Below are positions 1 through 8,934 of a stretch of 61,952 bases of DNA, one piece after another (the first letter of the stretch is position 1; each line of letters starts with the position of its first letter). This DNA is from a bacterium (GTDB lineage: Bacteria > UBP15 > UBA6099). Location of the stretch: assembly GCA_029564595.1 (NCBI GenBank), contig JAKQPS010000093.1, positions 1-61,952 of the forward strand. Direction: 5' to 3'. The notes beneath the pieces are model-generated. The model ran no database searches, was not told where the DNA came from, and saw only the letters and a list, made by a program, of their open reading frames with translations. A program made the translations under genes and the position numbers.

Positions 1-333
1 GATGTCAATTACAGTTTCAACAACCATTTCCTTCTTTAAAGTGCCGCTATCCAATATGTCGACCAAATACACATCGTCAATTTTGTTTAGATGGTTATAT
101 ACTTTCGTTTTGTCCTTAGATATCATCGCGCTGCCTAACAGTTTTCTTGCTTTTTCATATTCAATTGTCTTCAACCCAACATGCAACAGGAATAATACGA
201 TAATATATATTGGCAAATATTTAATATTAATGATGTTGTCGGGGTCAATTGCAATAATAAAGATATACATCATCATAAATAGAATAGCAATATTTTTATT
301 TCTTCTTTTACGCTTGTTTTCTGATGCTTCCAT
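1..333 (-). CDS. Small membrane protein, C-terminus cut by window edge
   Basis: An open frame reads leftward from an ATG at 333 and is still open at base 1, giving at least 111 residues. The first 14 residues are rich in Lys, Arg and Asn. Two hydrophobic segments follow (about residues 15-30 and 38-53), joined by a short polar loop, and then a charged soluble part containing YEKARKLLGSAMISKDKTK. This suggests a two-helix membrane hairpin with a cytoplasmic tail. The upstream GGTGAG is only a weak ribosome site. Base composition is AT-rich compared with ychF next door. I do not recognise the family. Confidence 0.6.
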   Translation of the reverse strand, partial: MEASENKRKRRNKNIAILFMMMYIFIIAIDPDNIINIKYLPIYIIVLFLLHVGLKTIEYEKARKLLGSAMISKDKTKVYNHLNKIDDVYLVDILDSGTLKKEMVVETVIDI

Positions 334-796
334 AATCTCACCGTCTCATAACATTGGGGTTAGTCCGAGCTTATTGACAGATATTTGCTTTCTAGCGGAG
401 GTTGTCATTCTTTTTCTCCCTGACGCTTTTTTCATATCTTAACAGCAGTTAAATCCATGTATAGTCTTGGTTTGACACAGATCGCCATGTTGAATGCGGC
501 CTTTCGCGTTGATTACAACACGCTCAGACGAAGTTTGAGCATGCCACCCGGAATAGATGCTGGTTCTTCAACAGTCTGGCTCGGCTTAATTCTTGTTCTC
601 CTTGACTTGTTTTTTTTGTTGCGATGTTGTCTTTTGCGTTATGTCATCATGGTATATCGAACGGGAGTATTTTGCAATATGAAATGTCGGTATTTTTGGA
701 TGAGGATTTGGAAAAGCGAAGGGTCAAGCGAGGAGGCAGGTCTGTGTTTTTATTTTTGGATGGGGGTGGGAATGGGTGTTTATGGCTAGCAGGGGA

Positions 797-876
797 GGCG
801 GGAATGAATTCCCGGAAGGGCAAAGCGACAATGAATTGTCACACTCCAAAGCGCGCGGAATGCGCGCGCGTTTCAA
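797..876. repeat. Rep-D palindromic repeat, copy 1
   Basis: GAATGAATTCCCGGAAGGGC, then AAAGCGACAATGAATTGTC and a GCGCGCGGAATGCGCGCG hairpin. The same modules occur near 39417 (opposite strand), 46137 and 49615 (opposite strand), with the hairpin arms altered (for example GCGGCGATGAATCGCCGC). The stretch 334-1187 shows no convincing gene; the frames through it translate low-complexity repeat sequence. Confidence 0.7.
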
Positions 877-937
877 TGTAAATGCTTTTTGTTGAATGGG
901 GCGTGGTTTTGGGAGTGGGGGGAATGCGACGACGCAA

Positions 938-960
938 CACCCACAACAGGGTTGTGGGTG
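938..960. repeat. Rep-F hairpin CACCCACAAC/GTTGTGGGTG
   Basis: Perfect 10-bp inverted repeat with a 3-base loop, followed by GGCACCCGGA. A second copy with loop and arm changes lies near 59694-59718 and is followed by the same GGCACCCGGA. Confidence 0.65.
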
Positions 961-982
961 GCACCCGGAAGGGTGGGTTTTC

Positions 983-1041
983 TGAGTGGCGAAAAGCGGG
1001 TACAGGCATCGCTGGGTTGCGCGCTGCCTGTCCTTTTTTCG
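983..1041. repeat. Rep-E repeat, copy 1
   Basis: Begins GAGTGGCGAAAAGCGGGTAC and ends in a pyrimidine-rich CTGTCCTTTTTTC. Related copies lie at about 40210, 46033 and 49670 (reverse). In three of four places it sits beside a Rep-D copy, so D and E behave as parts of one composite element. Confidence 0.65.
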
Positions 1042-1089
1042 GGCAACTCCGGGGGATAATGAATGCTTTTGCGGGTTGGGTAAAATGGG

Positions 1090-1107
1090 TTCCCGCTTTC
1101 GCGGGAA
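1090..1107. repeat. TTCCCGC-TTTC-GCGGGAA hairpin
   Basis: Seven-bp perfect stem followed by TGACGG. This matches the widespread bacterial intergenic repeat type GGTTCCCGC..GCGGGAATGACGG. A decayed relative lies near 39125-39150. Confidence 0.6.
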
Positions 1108-1187
1108 TGACGGCAAGAAAAGAAAAAGGGAATGGCGGCAAAGAAAAGGATTGGAGGCGAGAAGGGTGAAGGGGAAGCGGAGGGAGG

Positions 1188-2282
1188 TTAGACGTTGAAT
1201 CTGAATTGGAGGATGTCGCCGTCGTGAACGATGTAGGTTTTGCCTTCGAGGCGGAAGCGACCGGCGTCTTTGGCGCCTTGAAAGCCGCCGGCGGCTACGA
1301 AGTCGTCGAAAGCGGTGGTTTCTGCGCGGATGAAGCCGCGGGCGATGTCGGAATGGATTTTTTCGGCGGCGGTGACGGCGTTGTCGCCGCGGCGTATGGC
1401 CCAAGCGCGGCATTCGTCGTCGCCGACGGTGAAAAAGACGATGAGGCCGAGGCGGTCCCAAGCGAGGCGAAGGATGCGGTCGCGGGCGGGTTCGGAGATG
1501 CCGAGGCCGGACATGAATTCGGCGCGTTCGGAGTCGTCCAGTCCGGCGATTTCCATTTCGAGTTTTCCGGCTAGGGCGATTACGGGTGGGGCGGGCGCAG
1601 GGAGAGCTGAGCGGACGCGGTCGGCTTCGGCGGCGTCGCCCGCCGAGTCGTCGCCGACGTTGACGGCGGCGATGATGGGTTTGAGAGTGAGGAGGCCGTA
1701 GTTGCGAACGATGGAAAGGCGCTCTTCGTCGGCGCCGTCGACGGCGAACGCGCCGTTTTCTTCGAGGGCGGTTTTGACTTCGAGGAGGAATTCTTTTTCG
1801 CGTTCGAGTTTTTTTCTTTCGTCTTTGGATGATTTTGAGAAAGACTCGTCGATGCGGGAGAGGCGGCGCTCGACGACTTCGAGGTCTGCGAAGGCGAGTT
1901 CGAGCATGAGGGATTCGATGTCGCGGGCTGGGTTGACGGTGTCTTCCGGGTTCGGGACCGATTCGTCGTCGAAGCCGCGCGCAACGAACAGGAGGGCGTC
2001 GCAGGAGCGGAGGGAGGCGATGTGCTTGGCTGGGAAGCCCTTTTCGCCTTGACCTTTGCGGAAGGGGGCGAAGTCCATGACTTTAAGTTCGACGTGAGTT
2101 TTCTTTTTCGGTTTGAATTTATCGGATAGGAAGTCGAGTCTGGGGTCTGGGACTTTGACGACGGCCATGTTGGCCTCGCCGGAGGAGCCGGAGAAAGAGG
2201 CGGTCTGAGCGGCGGCGCCGGTGAGGGCGTTGAAGACGGTGGTTTTGCCGGAATTTTCCCAGCCTACGATTCCCAGAATCAT
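1188..2282 (-). CDS. ychF: YchF-like (Obg-family) GTPase/ATPase
   Basis: YchF proteins are ribosome-associated P-loop NTPases that usually prefer ATP. The 364-residue product has the normal YchF length. The P-loop GWENSGKT is at residues 7-14, followed by the family block VVKVPDPRLD and the alpha-helical/coiled insert. The C-terminal TGS domain has the typical HDGDILQFRFNV end. ATG 2282 is chosen because AAAGGAG lies 7 nt upstream; a 64-residue upstream extension is high-GC open frame only. The family DxAG (G3) motif reads DFAP, so the glycine is missing, and the P-loop differs from the usual GxPNVGKS. This is therefore a divergent member. It is transcribed away from the glycosyltransferase gene across a 270-bp gap. 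Confidence 0.82.
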   Translation of the reverse strand: MILGIVGWENSGKTTVFNALTGAAAQTASFSGSSGEANMAVVKVPDPRLDFLSDKFKPKKKTHVELKVMDFAPFRKGQGEKGFPAKHIASLRSCDALLFVARGFDDESVPNPEDTVNPARDIESLMLELAFADLEVVERRLSRIDESFSKSSKDERKKLEREKEFLLEVKTALEENGAFAVDGADEERLSIVRNYGLLTLKPIIAAVNVGDDSAGDAAEADRVRSALPAPAPPVIALAGKLEMEIAGLDDSERAEFMSGLGISEPARDRILRLAWDRLGLIVFFTVGDDECRAWAIRRGDNAVTAAEKIHSDIARGFIRAETTAFDDFVAAGGFQGAKDAGRFRLEGKTYIVHDGDILQFRFNV

Positions 2283-2554
2283 GATGAGTCTCCTTTGGCG
2301 CGGAGGGACAGCGAGCGCCCGACAACGCACTTTAGCGCCGCGACGCCGTGTTTTCAACCCGAAGGAGACGATATGGGGGGAAACGGGAAGCGAAAAGGGG
2401 GGGCGGGTGAAGGCGTGACGAATGGCGGTTGTTGACATGCTGCGAAACGCGCGGCGATAATTGTTTAGGCGCAAGCTTTCAAAGATAAGCTTTGTTTGAG
2501 ATTTGACCGGGCGGGGAAATGTAAGAGCGAGAAAGAGGGCGCGGGCGGGCGGAC

Positions 2555-3469
2555 ATGAGCGTTTGTATAGTGACAGTAAATTACAATTCCGGGGAGCGCC
2601 TGAGACGCATGGCGGATTCCGCGCTGCCTCAAATGGGGCCTGCCGACTCTCTTGTGGTGGTCGACAACGCGTCTAGGGACGACAGTCTCGAACGGCTGGC
2701 TCCACTGGCGGGGAAAATCACAGCGATAGCTAACATGGACAATCGCGGGTTTGCGCGCGCTGTGAATCAGGGAGCGGCGGCGGCGGTCTCGGATTACATC
2801 CTGTTGCTGAACCCGGACGCGGTCATTGCCGAAGGAGCGTTGCGAGCGCTGGAGACGTTCATGGAGGAGCGGCCGGACGCGGGGGTCGCCGGGGGGAAAG
2901 TGCTTGAGAGCGACGGGGAGCTGCAACTGGCGTGCAGGCGCGGGTTCCCATCGCCGTGGGTCGCCTTCTGCAGGCTTTCCGGCCTTAGCTTCGTGTTTCC
3001 CCGCAGCAAACTGCTCGCCGGATACAACATGACATATCTCGACGAGAACGAAATATCCGAGGTGGACGCGGTGTCAGGCTCGTTCATGATGATCCGCCGC
3101 TCGGCGTTCGACAGCCTCGGCGGGCTCGACGAGGATTATTTTCTGTATGCGGAAGACATAGATTTCTGCTGCCGCGCGAAGGCGGCGGGGATGAAGGTTT
3201 ATTACTATCCGGGAGCGGAGGCGACGCACGAAAAAGGGGTTTGCGCGGCGAGCGCGCCCGGATTCGCCAAACGCGAGTTTTATAGAACCATGTGGACATT
3301 CCACAGCAAGCATTACAAGCGAAAAACGTTCCCGCCGCTGAACTGGCTGATATGGGCGGCGGCAAACGCTCTGGCGCTCGCCGCTCCGGCGCTGGCTAGA
3401 CTCAGCGCGAAAAGCGGAAGGCGGCGCGTGAAGGCGAAACGCATCAAACGCCTGCTCGGAAAGAAATGA
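2555..3469 (+). CDS. Family 2 glycosyltransferase (rhamnosyltransferase-like)
   Basis: Predicted inverting GT-A glycosyltransferase that transfers a sugar from a nucleotide donor, probably to a cell-surface polysaccharide. The start CIVTVNYNSG and the VVVDNASRDDS strand-loop are the nucleotide-binding part of GT2 enzymes. LLNPDA supplies the metal-binding aspartate region. The block GSFMMIRRSAFDSLGGLDE followed by AEDIDFCCRAKAAG is the acceptor/catalytic-base region typical of rhamnosyl/WbbL-like members. A C-terminal hydrophobic helix (about residues 262-280) and a basic tail suggest peripheral membrane attachment. It ends 7 nt before ispG and is probably co-transcribed with it. The acceptor and sugar cannot be read from the sequence. 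Confidence 0.88.
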   Translation: MSVCIVTVNYNSGERLRRMADSALPQMGPADSLVVVDNASRDDSLERLAPLAGKITAIANMDNRGFARAVNQGAAAAVSDYILLLNPDAVIAEGALRALETFMEERPDAGVAGGKVLESDGELQLACRRGFPSPWVAFCRLSGLSFVFPRSKLLAGYNMTYLDENEISEVDAVSGSFMMIRRSAFDSLGGLDEDYFLYAEDIDFCCRAKAAGMKVYYYPGAEATHEKGVCAASAPGFAKREFYRTMWTFHSKHYKRKTFPPLNWLIWAAANALALAAPALARLSAKSGRRRVKAKRIKRLLGKK

Positions 3470-3476
3470 ACCGCGA

Positions 3477-4538
3477 ATGAAAAAAACGCGAAGGATAATG
3501 GTGGGGAACGTCCCGGTGGGCGGGGGAGCGCCTGTTGCCGTTCAGTCAATGACGAAAACTCAGACGGAAGACGTCAGGGCCACGGCGGCGCAGATAAGGC
3601 GCATGGCCGAGGCCGGTTGCGAGATAGCGCGCGTGGCGGTTCCCGGAGTTGGGGAGCTCGGAGCGTTCGCGGTGATTATGGCGGCCTCCCCTATTCCCGT
3701 CGTCGCCGATGTCCACTTCAGCGCGGACATCGCCATAGGAGCGCTTGAAGCGGGCGCGGACTGTGTGAGAGTAAACCCCGGCAACATCGGCGGGCGCGGA
3801 GAATTCAGGCGGGTCGCCGCGGCGGCGCGCAACCTCGGCCGCTCCGTCCGCATCGGCGTCAACTCCGGCTCGCTGTATCCTCCCATCAAGAAAAACTTCC
3901 GCCTCTCCGCTCCGGAAAAGCTCGTTGAATCCGCTCTCATCTTTATGGAATCGGCGGAGAAAGCGAAACTGACGGAGTATAAAGTGTCGCTCAAATCCAG
4001 CGACCCGCTTGAAACAATCGAGGCGAACAGGCTGATGGCGAGCCGCTCGGACGTCCCGTTGCACATCGGGGTGACGGAGGCCGGAGACCGCTTCGCGGGA
4101 GCCGTCAGGTCCGCCGTCGGGATAGGAGTTCTGCTGTCGGAGGGGATCGGGGACACAGTGCGAGTGTCGTTGTCCGCGCCGCCGGAGGCTGAAACGCGCG
4201 CGGCGTGGGAGATACTCCGCTCGCTCGGACTGCGACGCAGGGGAGTCGAGGTCGTTTCATGTCCGGGATGTTCGAGAACGCGCGCGGAAGTGGGAAAGAT
4301 CGCGGCCGAAGTCGCGCGCGCGACATCCCGCGTGACCGCTCCGCTTAAAGCCGCGGTGATGGGTTGCGAAGTGAACGGCCCCGGAGAAAGCGAGGGGGCC
4401 GACGCCGCTATCATACTCGGAAGAGGAAAAACCGCCGCGCTTTATGTTGGAGGCGAATACGCCGCCCGCGTCCCGGCGGCCGACGCCGCGTCCGCCCTCG
4501 CCGCTGAAATAATCAGGTTGTCCGTTTCTGCCGATTGA
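3477..4538 (+). CDS. ispG: 4-hydroxy-3-methylbut-2-enyl diphosphate synthase
   Basis: IspG (GcpE) carries out the penultimate step of the MEP isoprenoid pathway, reducing methylerythritol cyclodiphosphate to HMBPP with a [4Fe-4S] cluster. The 353-residue product is the usual length of the short bacterial form. It has the N-terminal SMTKTQTED motif, the TIM-barrel block VRVNPGNIG, and cluster ligands Cys262 and Cys265 (SCPGCSRT) and Cys297 (GCEVNGPGE) with Glu304. It lies 7 nt after the glycosyltransferase, and its end slightly overlaps a doubtful reverse frame. The MEP route is thus expected for quinone and undecaprenyl synthesis. Confidence 0.96.
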   Translation: MKKTRRIMVGNVPVGGGAPVAVQSMTKTQTEDVRATAAQIRRMAEAGCEIARVAVPGVGELGAFAVIMAASPIPVVADVHFSADIAIGALEAGADCVRVNPGNIGGRGEFRRVAAAARNLGRSVRIGVNSGSLYPPIKKNFRLSAPEKLVESALIFMESAEKAKLTEYKVSLKSSDPLETIEANRLMASRSDVPLHIGVTEAGDRFAGAVRSAVGIGVLLSEGIGDTVRVSLSAPPEAETRAAWEILRSLGLRRRGVEVVSCPGCSRTRAEVGKIAAEVARATSRVTAPLKAAVMGCEVNGPGESEGADAAIILGRGKTAALYVGGEYAARVPAADAASALAAEIIRLSVSAD

Positions 4539-4701
4539 TCATCCTTTTCCACGGCTTGAGCGACCCTAGCACAATTTTCCTTTTTAGCGTGTGGCTTAAT
4601 CGCTTATCGTCTACTATGCTTCTTGGATATTTCGCTATAATGCGCCTGCGACTCCCGCTACAATTCTGGTAAAAGCGCTCTGCTTCATCATAAGCACCCA
4701 T
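4513..4701 (-). pseudogene. Possible gene remnant at edge of R-M island
   Basis: A 62-codon frame from ATG 4701 converges on the end of ispG and overlaps it by 26 nt. It has no ribosome site. The segment GAYDEAERFYQNC followed by a basic stretch faintly recalls the C-terminal half of DDE transposases, but this is a guess. It may mark the left edge of the AT-rich insertion carrying the restriction-modification genes. Confidence 0.2.
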
Positions 4702-4808
4702 GCCACCGTCACAACAAGCTGACAATCCTTCGCTTGTCGCGGTATTAATAAATTTGGATAATCAGAATAGTGAAGATTGAACCGAGTTCACTATGTTTCA
4801 CAGTCGGT

Positions 4809-5342
4809 TTAAATTGGCAACCCAAGCCACGCTAGAGGTAGCTCGTTAAACTTGTAATGACAATTAACGCTGTTGATATAGTCTAAAACATCCTTATATT
4901 CAGGTTTTCTGAACCAGTCGTTAAGCACATATACATATTCGACTTTCAACCCTAAAGGGGAAACAAGTTTAAGGTATTGCTTTCTCTTAAAATCACATGT
5001 CTGCAATTTCTCGTCAACCGATCCGGCTACTTGCTGATATTTAACCTCAATAATAAATAACGTTTCCCGGACAATTACCAACATCGCGTCGTCTGGCAAC
5101 AGTCTTTTTGACAACATGTTTTTCCATTTGATTTCCGACTCTTCTAAAAATCTATAGAAATCATGCTTTTTAAAGCATCTTGCAACAAGTTTTCCCTTGA
5201 AGAAAACGCCTGCCCCCGCTTTGCCGGTTATTTTTGCGATGCTGTAGCCGGGTACGTTTCCAAGCAAAGTTTGAAAATCCACTTTACTCTCAAACTTGAG
5301 CCCGGTCAGGGTTTTCGCGCCGCCCGTCCCGCCTGTTTTCAT
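4809..5342 (-). CDS. Putative type II restriction endonuclease (PD-(D/E)XK)
   Basis: The 177-residue protein has the core signature of PD-(D/E)XK nucleases: Pro83-Asp84-Asp85, a hydrophobic strand, then Glu99-Val-Lys101 (IIEVKYQQ), 14 residues from Asp85 to Glu99. The N-terminal GLKFE supplies a conserved helix glutamate. The following VAGSVDEKLQTC and FKRKQY look like a DNA-contact and helix region of small type II enzymes. Its ATG overlaps the stop of the methyltransferase by 4 nt (ATGA), so the two are translationally coupled in the order methylase then nuclease. Sequence is AT-rich compared with flanking genes, which suggests horizontal transfer. The recognition sequence cannot be deduced from this protein. 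Confidence 0.72.
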   Translation of the reverse strand: MKTGGTGGAKTLTGLKFESKVDFQTLLGNVPGYSIAKITGKAGAGVFFKGKLVARCFKKHDFYRFLEESEIKWKNMLSKRLLPDDAMLVIVRETLFIIEVKYQQVAGSVDEKLQTCDFKRKQYLKLVSPLGLKVEYVYVLNDWFRKPEYKDVLDYINSVNCHYKFNELPLAWLGLPI

Positions 5343-6223
5343 CCCATTACCTCTTCAAAATTCAGAGTGGAATCAACTTCATTCACTGCTTTTTCCAAAC
5401 GCTTGATCGACAAGTCTATATATTCTTTTTCTAATTCACAGCCGATAAACTTCCTCTGCATTTTTACACATGCCACTCCTGTAGTGGAGCTTCCCGCAAA
5501 CGGATCAAACACCCAGTCGCCTTCTTTCGTGCTTGCTAATATTATCCGTTCTAAAAGTTGCGTCGGTTTCTGTGTCGGATGCTTTCCGAATCCTTTCTCG
5601 CTTCCGTTTGGAGCAGCCATAGTCCAAACAGTTTTCATTTGTTTTCCATTATTCATCTCGCGCATTGCGTCGTAATTAAAAACATGCTTCGCCTTTTCAT
5701 TCTTTGCCGCCCAAATAAGCGTTTCCGTAGAATGTGTGAAGTAACGGCATGAAAGATTAGGCGGAGGATTTGGCTTTTCCCAAGCTATCTCATTCAGTAT
5801 CTTCATTCCCAACTGCTGCATCGCAAAACCTACCGAGTGTATTACATGGTGAGTGCCCGAAACCCAAATTGTCCCATTTGGTTTCAACATCCTCTGGCAT
5901 CTCGAAAGCCACTCTTTGTTAAACTCATGATTGATTTCAGGCCCATTAGATTTATCCCATTGCCCTTTGTCAACTTTCACCATCTTGCCCGCATGACATG
6001 TGATTCCGCCATTTGAAAGAAAGTATGGAGGATCCGCAAAAATCATATCTATTGCGCCCTCCGGATACTTTTTGCATGCCCTATCCATGAGTTCGATACA
6101 ATTCGCGTTATACAGCCTCAAGCCCCTCTCATCATTCCTATAAGCACATTTGTTGGGAGAGTATTCTGTCTTCTCCATCACCATCATGAGAAAATCGTTT
6201 TCATTTGGAACCTTATATTTCAT
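5339..6223 (-). CDS. Beta-class DNA adenine-N6 methyltransferase (M.DpnA-like)
   Basis: Transfers methyl from S-adenosylmethionine to adenine N6 and protects DNA from the partner nuclease. The order of motifs is that of the beta class: catalytic DPPY (residues 64-67) comes first, and the AdoMet-binding FDPFAGSSTTG (239-249) comes last. The blocks ADPPYFLSNGGIT, VDKG.WDK, NPPPNLSCRYFTHSTET and GKHPTQKP closely recall M.DpnA/M2.MboI-type enzymes, which act on GATC. That makes GATC a plausible target but does not prove it. GAGG precedes the ATG. Only one methylase is seen, whereas DpnII systems have two. The 140-bp gap to the permease gene contains only promoter-sized AT-rich sequence. Confidence 0.88.
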   Translation of the reverse strand: MKYKVPNENDFLMMVMEKTEYSPNKCAYRNDERGLRLYNANCIELMDRACKKYPEGAIDMIFADPPYFLSNGGITCHAGKMVKVDKGQWDKSNGPEINHEFNKEWLSRCQRMLKPNGTIWVSGTHHVIHSVGFAMQQLGMKILNEIAWEKPNPPPNLSCRYFTHSTETLIWAAKNEKAKHVFNYDAMREMNNGKQMKTVWTMAAPNGSEKGFGKHPTQKPTQLLERIILASTKEGDWVFDPFAGSSTTGVACVKMQRKFIGCELEKEYIDLSIKRLEKAVNEVDSTLNFEEVMG

Positions 6224-6483
6224 AAACCCTCATCGGTAGTTCTTAAAACCGGCTGCCGTATAATAAGCGCCGATTTTCTTCATTCATTCTATAAGAGCAA
6301 TGCTTGCCCTTCAAATTCGCCTAAGACATCTAATTATATACGCGACTCAAAGCCATAAGCAAATTGGCCGACAGCGGGCGCGGCTTGACCCGGAGTTTTC
6401 AGAGGACTAGAATGGAGACGCCGCGGCGGAAGCCGCTACTCGCGCGGTTCCCGGCGCGGGCCGTCCTCAAGGAGGCCGACGCC

Positions 6484-7851
6484 ATGCTAGACCGGATTTT
6501 CAAGCTCAATCAAAACAACACGAGGGCCGGAGTGGAAATTGTCGCGGGACTGACGACTTTTTTCACTATGGCTTACATAATTTTCGTTCAGCCCGCAGTG
6601 CTGAGCGGAGAGTTCCTCGGCCCCGGCAAACCGCCCGGCGTTGAATTCATGGACAAAACCGGGGTGATGCTGGCGACATGCATAGCATCCGCGTTCGCCT
6701 GTTTCTTCATGGCGTTTGTCGCCAACTACCCCATAGCGCTGGCCCCCGGGATGGGCGAAAACTTTTTCTACGGCCTCATTGTGGCGGGTTTCATCTCGGT
6801 CGGAACGGAAGTGAGTTGGCAGGCCGCGCTCGGAGTCATCTTTATTTCCGGAGTCATCTGCACAATCATATCCATGTTGCGGATACGCGAAGCTGTGGTG
6901 AACTCTATTCCGGATTCGCTAAAAAGCGCCATCGCTGTCGGCATCGGCCTGCTGATAGCCACCATCGGGCTTTCGAGCGCGGGGTTCATAGTCAAACATC
7001 CCTCGCCGGGAGCGCTAGTGAAGATGGGGGACATGACGACGCCCGACGCGGCCATAGCGTTGGTCGGGCTGGCGGTCGCGGGGTTGTTCCTCGCGCGCCG
7101 AATGAGCGGCGGGCTTATCGCGGGGATAGCGGCGGCGGCGGCGACCGCCCTCCTGCTCGGGAAAACAAGTTTCTCCGGCGCGTTCAGCGTTCCCGATTTC
7201 GCCGCGTTGGGGAACGTCGCGTTCAAGCTGGACATACTCGGCGCGCTCAAGGTCGGCCTCGGCGCGATCATAGCCGTCTTCGTGATAATGGACTTTTTCG
7301 ACTCGGTGGGCACGTTCGTCGGGGTAGCCAGACAGGCCAACCTGATGGACGAAAAGGGCAACATGCCGAGGATAGGGCGGGCGCTCGTCGCGGACTCCGT
7401 GGCGACTGTCGCGGGCGCGCTCGCCGGAACCTCCACCGTCACCAGCTATGTGGAGAGCGCGGCGGGCATCCAGCACGGCGGCCGCACCGGACTTACCGCC
7501 GCGGTTGTCGGCGTCCTCTTCCTTCTTGCCATGTTCATCGAGCCGCTCATGCGCATGGTCACCGGCTGTTCCGCCATCACCGCGCCAGTCCTCATTCTTG
7601 TGGGCGTCATGATGTGCGGCGGAGCCGTGCGCGTCAACTGGGACGACTACCGCGAGTCTATCCCGTCATTCCTTATCATCGCCGGAATCCCGCTCACGAT
7701 GAGCATCGCCGACGGCATCGCTTTCGGCTTCATCTCATACGCTTTCCTGATGATCGTGTCGGGCGGGTGGCGGAAACTCCATTGGATAGCGTACGCGCTC
7801 GCCGCGCTTTTTATTTTCCACATCGTCGCGCTTTCCGGGCTTGGAGCGTAG
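6484..7851 (+). CDS. NCS2-family purine permease (AzgA type)
   Basis: Predicted inner-membrane proton symporter for adenine, guanine or hypoxanthine. The 455-residue product starts at ATG 6484, preceded by AAGGAGG at 8 nt; the longer upstream frame is not needed. It opens with the family signature RAGVEIVAGLTTFFTMAYII and has about 12-14 hydrophobic segments. The C-terminal half carries the AzgA-type block MDFFDSVGTFVGVARQANL and the substrate-region GTSTVTSYVESAAGI. The usual GMGLNA/FF loop reads GMGENFFYG, a substitution close to the substrate site that could shift specificity. Confidence 0.9.
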   Translation: MLDRIFKLNQNNTRAGVEIVAGLTTFFTMAYIIFVQPAVLSGEFLGPGKPPGVEFMDKTGVMLATCIASAFACFFMAFVANYPIALAPGMGENFFYGLIVAGFISVGTEVSWQAALGVIFISGVICTIISMLRIREAVVNSIPDSLKSAIAVGIGLLIATIGLSSAGFIVKHPSPGALVKMGDMTTPDAAIALVGLAVAGLFLARRMSGGLIAGIAAAAATALLLGKTSFSGAFSVPDFAALGNVAFKLDILGALKVGLGAIIAVFVIMDFFDSVGTFVGVARQANLMDEKGNMPRIGRALVADSVATVAGALAGTSTVTSYVESAAGIQHGGRTGLTAAVVGVLFLLAMFIEPLMRMVTGCSAITAPVLILVGVMMCGGAVRVNWDDYRESIPSFLIIAGIPLTMSIADGIAFGFISYAFLMIVSGGWRKLHWIAYALAALFIFHIVALSGLGA

Positions 7852-7953
7852 AATAGGCGAAACGGCGCGCGCGGCGCGCTACCTCCTCGTTCCTCCGGCG
7901 GACATTTCAGCCGGACCTCGCGGGGGAAATCCTGAAAGAGGCGACCAACAAAG

Positions 7954-8934
7954 ATGGCGGCGAAAAAAAAGAAGGGCAAAAAATCCAACTCCGGCGGTTT
8001 CTTGGCAAAAGCGAAGAAAACAGTCAAGATATGCGCCGCCGCAGCGCTGGCGCTACTGCTGTTCGCGCTCATATTCCCGCTAGTCCATAAAACTGAAAAA
8101 CTTCAGCCGCGCGAAGCCGCGCCATTCGGCGAATTCGTGGCGCTCGACAACGGCCTGACCCTGCGCGTCCAAGAGACTGGCAAAGGGGAGCCTGCCCTGC
8201 TGCTGATACACGGCTTCGCCGCTTGGGGCTACACATGGGAGGGCAACGTCCCGGAACTCTCGAAGAACCGCCGCGTCATCGTCCCAGACCTGCCCGGATT
8301 CGGCTTCAGCGATAAACCTGCCGACGCGGACTACGGTTATCCCTTGTTCGCCTCTTCCATGCTACAGTTGCTGGACAAGAAAGGCGTTCGGCGAGCGACG
8401 CTGATCGGCAACTCAATGGGCGGCGGCGTGGCTGTCCAGTTCGCCGCGGACTACCCCGACCGAGTGGATAAAATTGTCCTCGTCGACAGCGCGGGCGTGA
8501 AAAGCGACCACTTCTGGGGCTTCAAACTCATCTCCACCCCCGGCGTGAACAGTCTCATGTCCAGCCTCAACAACCCGGCCACTGTCAAATTCATCCTCAA
8601 ACGAATGATTTTCCACGACAAATCCGTCGCATCATCTGAAAAAGCCCAGATGTACATGCTGCCGTTCCGGACGGTTGGCCAGATGGACTCCGCCGCCGCA
8701 ACGATTAACAATATCACGGCCTTTACGGACGACGATTTCTCCCGAGTGAAAGCCCCGGTTCTGATAGTCTGGGGCGAGAAAGACCGACTGATAAGCTCCG
8801 CCATAGCTTCCGTTTTCGCGCGCAAGCTGCCCGGCTCAAAACTCGTCATCATCCCCAAATGCGGACACTGCCCTCAGGAAGAACAACCCGAAACTTTCAA
8901 CAACATCGTCAAAGAGTTTCTTGATTTGAAATAA
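7954..8934 (+). CDS. Membrane-anchored alpha/beta hydrolase
   Basis: A 326-residue serine hydrolase. A lysine-rich start (MAAKKKKGKKSN) and one hydrophobic helix at about residues 24-43 anchor it, probably with the catalytic domain outside the inner membrane. The fold is clear: oxyanion-hole LLIHGFAAWGYTWEG, nucleophile elbow GNSMGGG, acid in VWGEKDRLI, and histidine in PKCGHCPQEE. The closest architecture is the haloperoxidase/esterase-like group. The substrate is not evident. It stands alone between the purine permease and the convergent lpxL. Confidence 0.85.
   Translation: MAAKKKKGKKSNSGGFLAKAKKTVKICAAAALALLLFALIFPLVHKTEKLQPREAAPFGEFVALDNGLTLRVQETGKGEPALLLIHGFAAWGYTWEGNVPELSKNRRVIVPDLPGFGFSDKPADADYGYPLFASSMLQLLDKKGVRRATLIGNSMGGGVAVQFAADYPDRVDKIVLVDSAGVKSDHFWGFKLISTPGVNSLMSSLNNPATVKFILKRMIFHDKSVASSEKAQMYMLPFRTVGQMDSAAATINNITAFTDDDFSRVKAPVLIVWGEKDRLISSAIASVFARKLPGSKLVIIPKCGHCPQEEQPETFNNIVKEFLDLK

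Noticed and set aside
724-1461. Long reverse frame (245 codons) across the repeat block and the ychF end
   Set aside because: Composition is Arg/Pro/Ser-rich low complexity, it overlaps repeats and the ychF coding strand, and it has no ribosome site.
2283-2474. 64-residue N-terminal extension of YchF
   Set aside because: ATG 2282 has AAAGGAG and matches the family start MILGIVG; the extension is GC-driven open frame.
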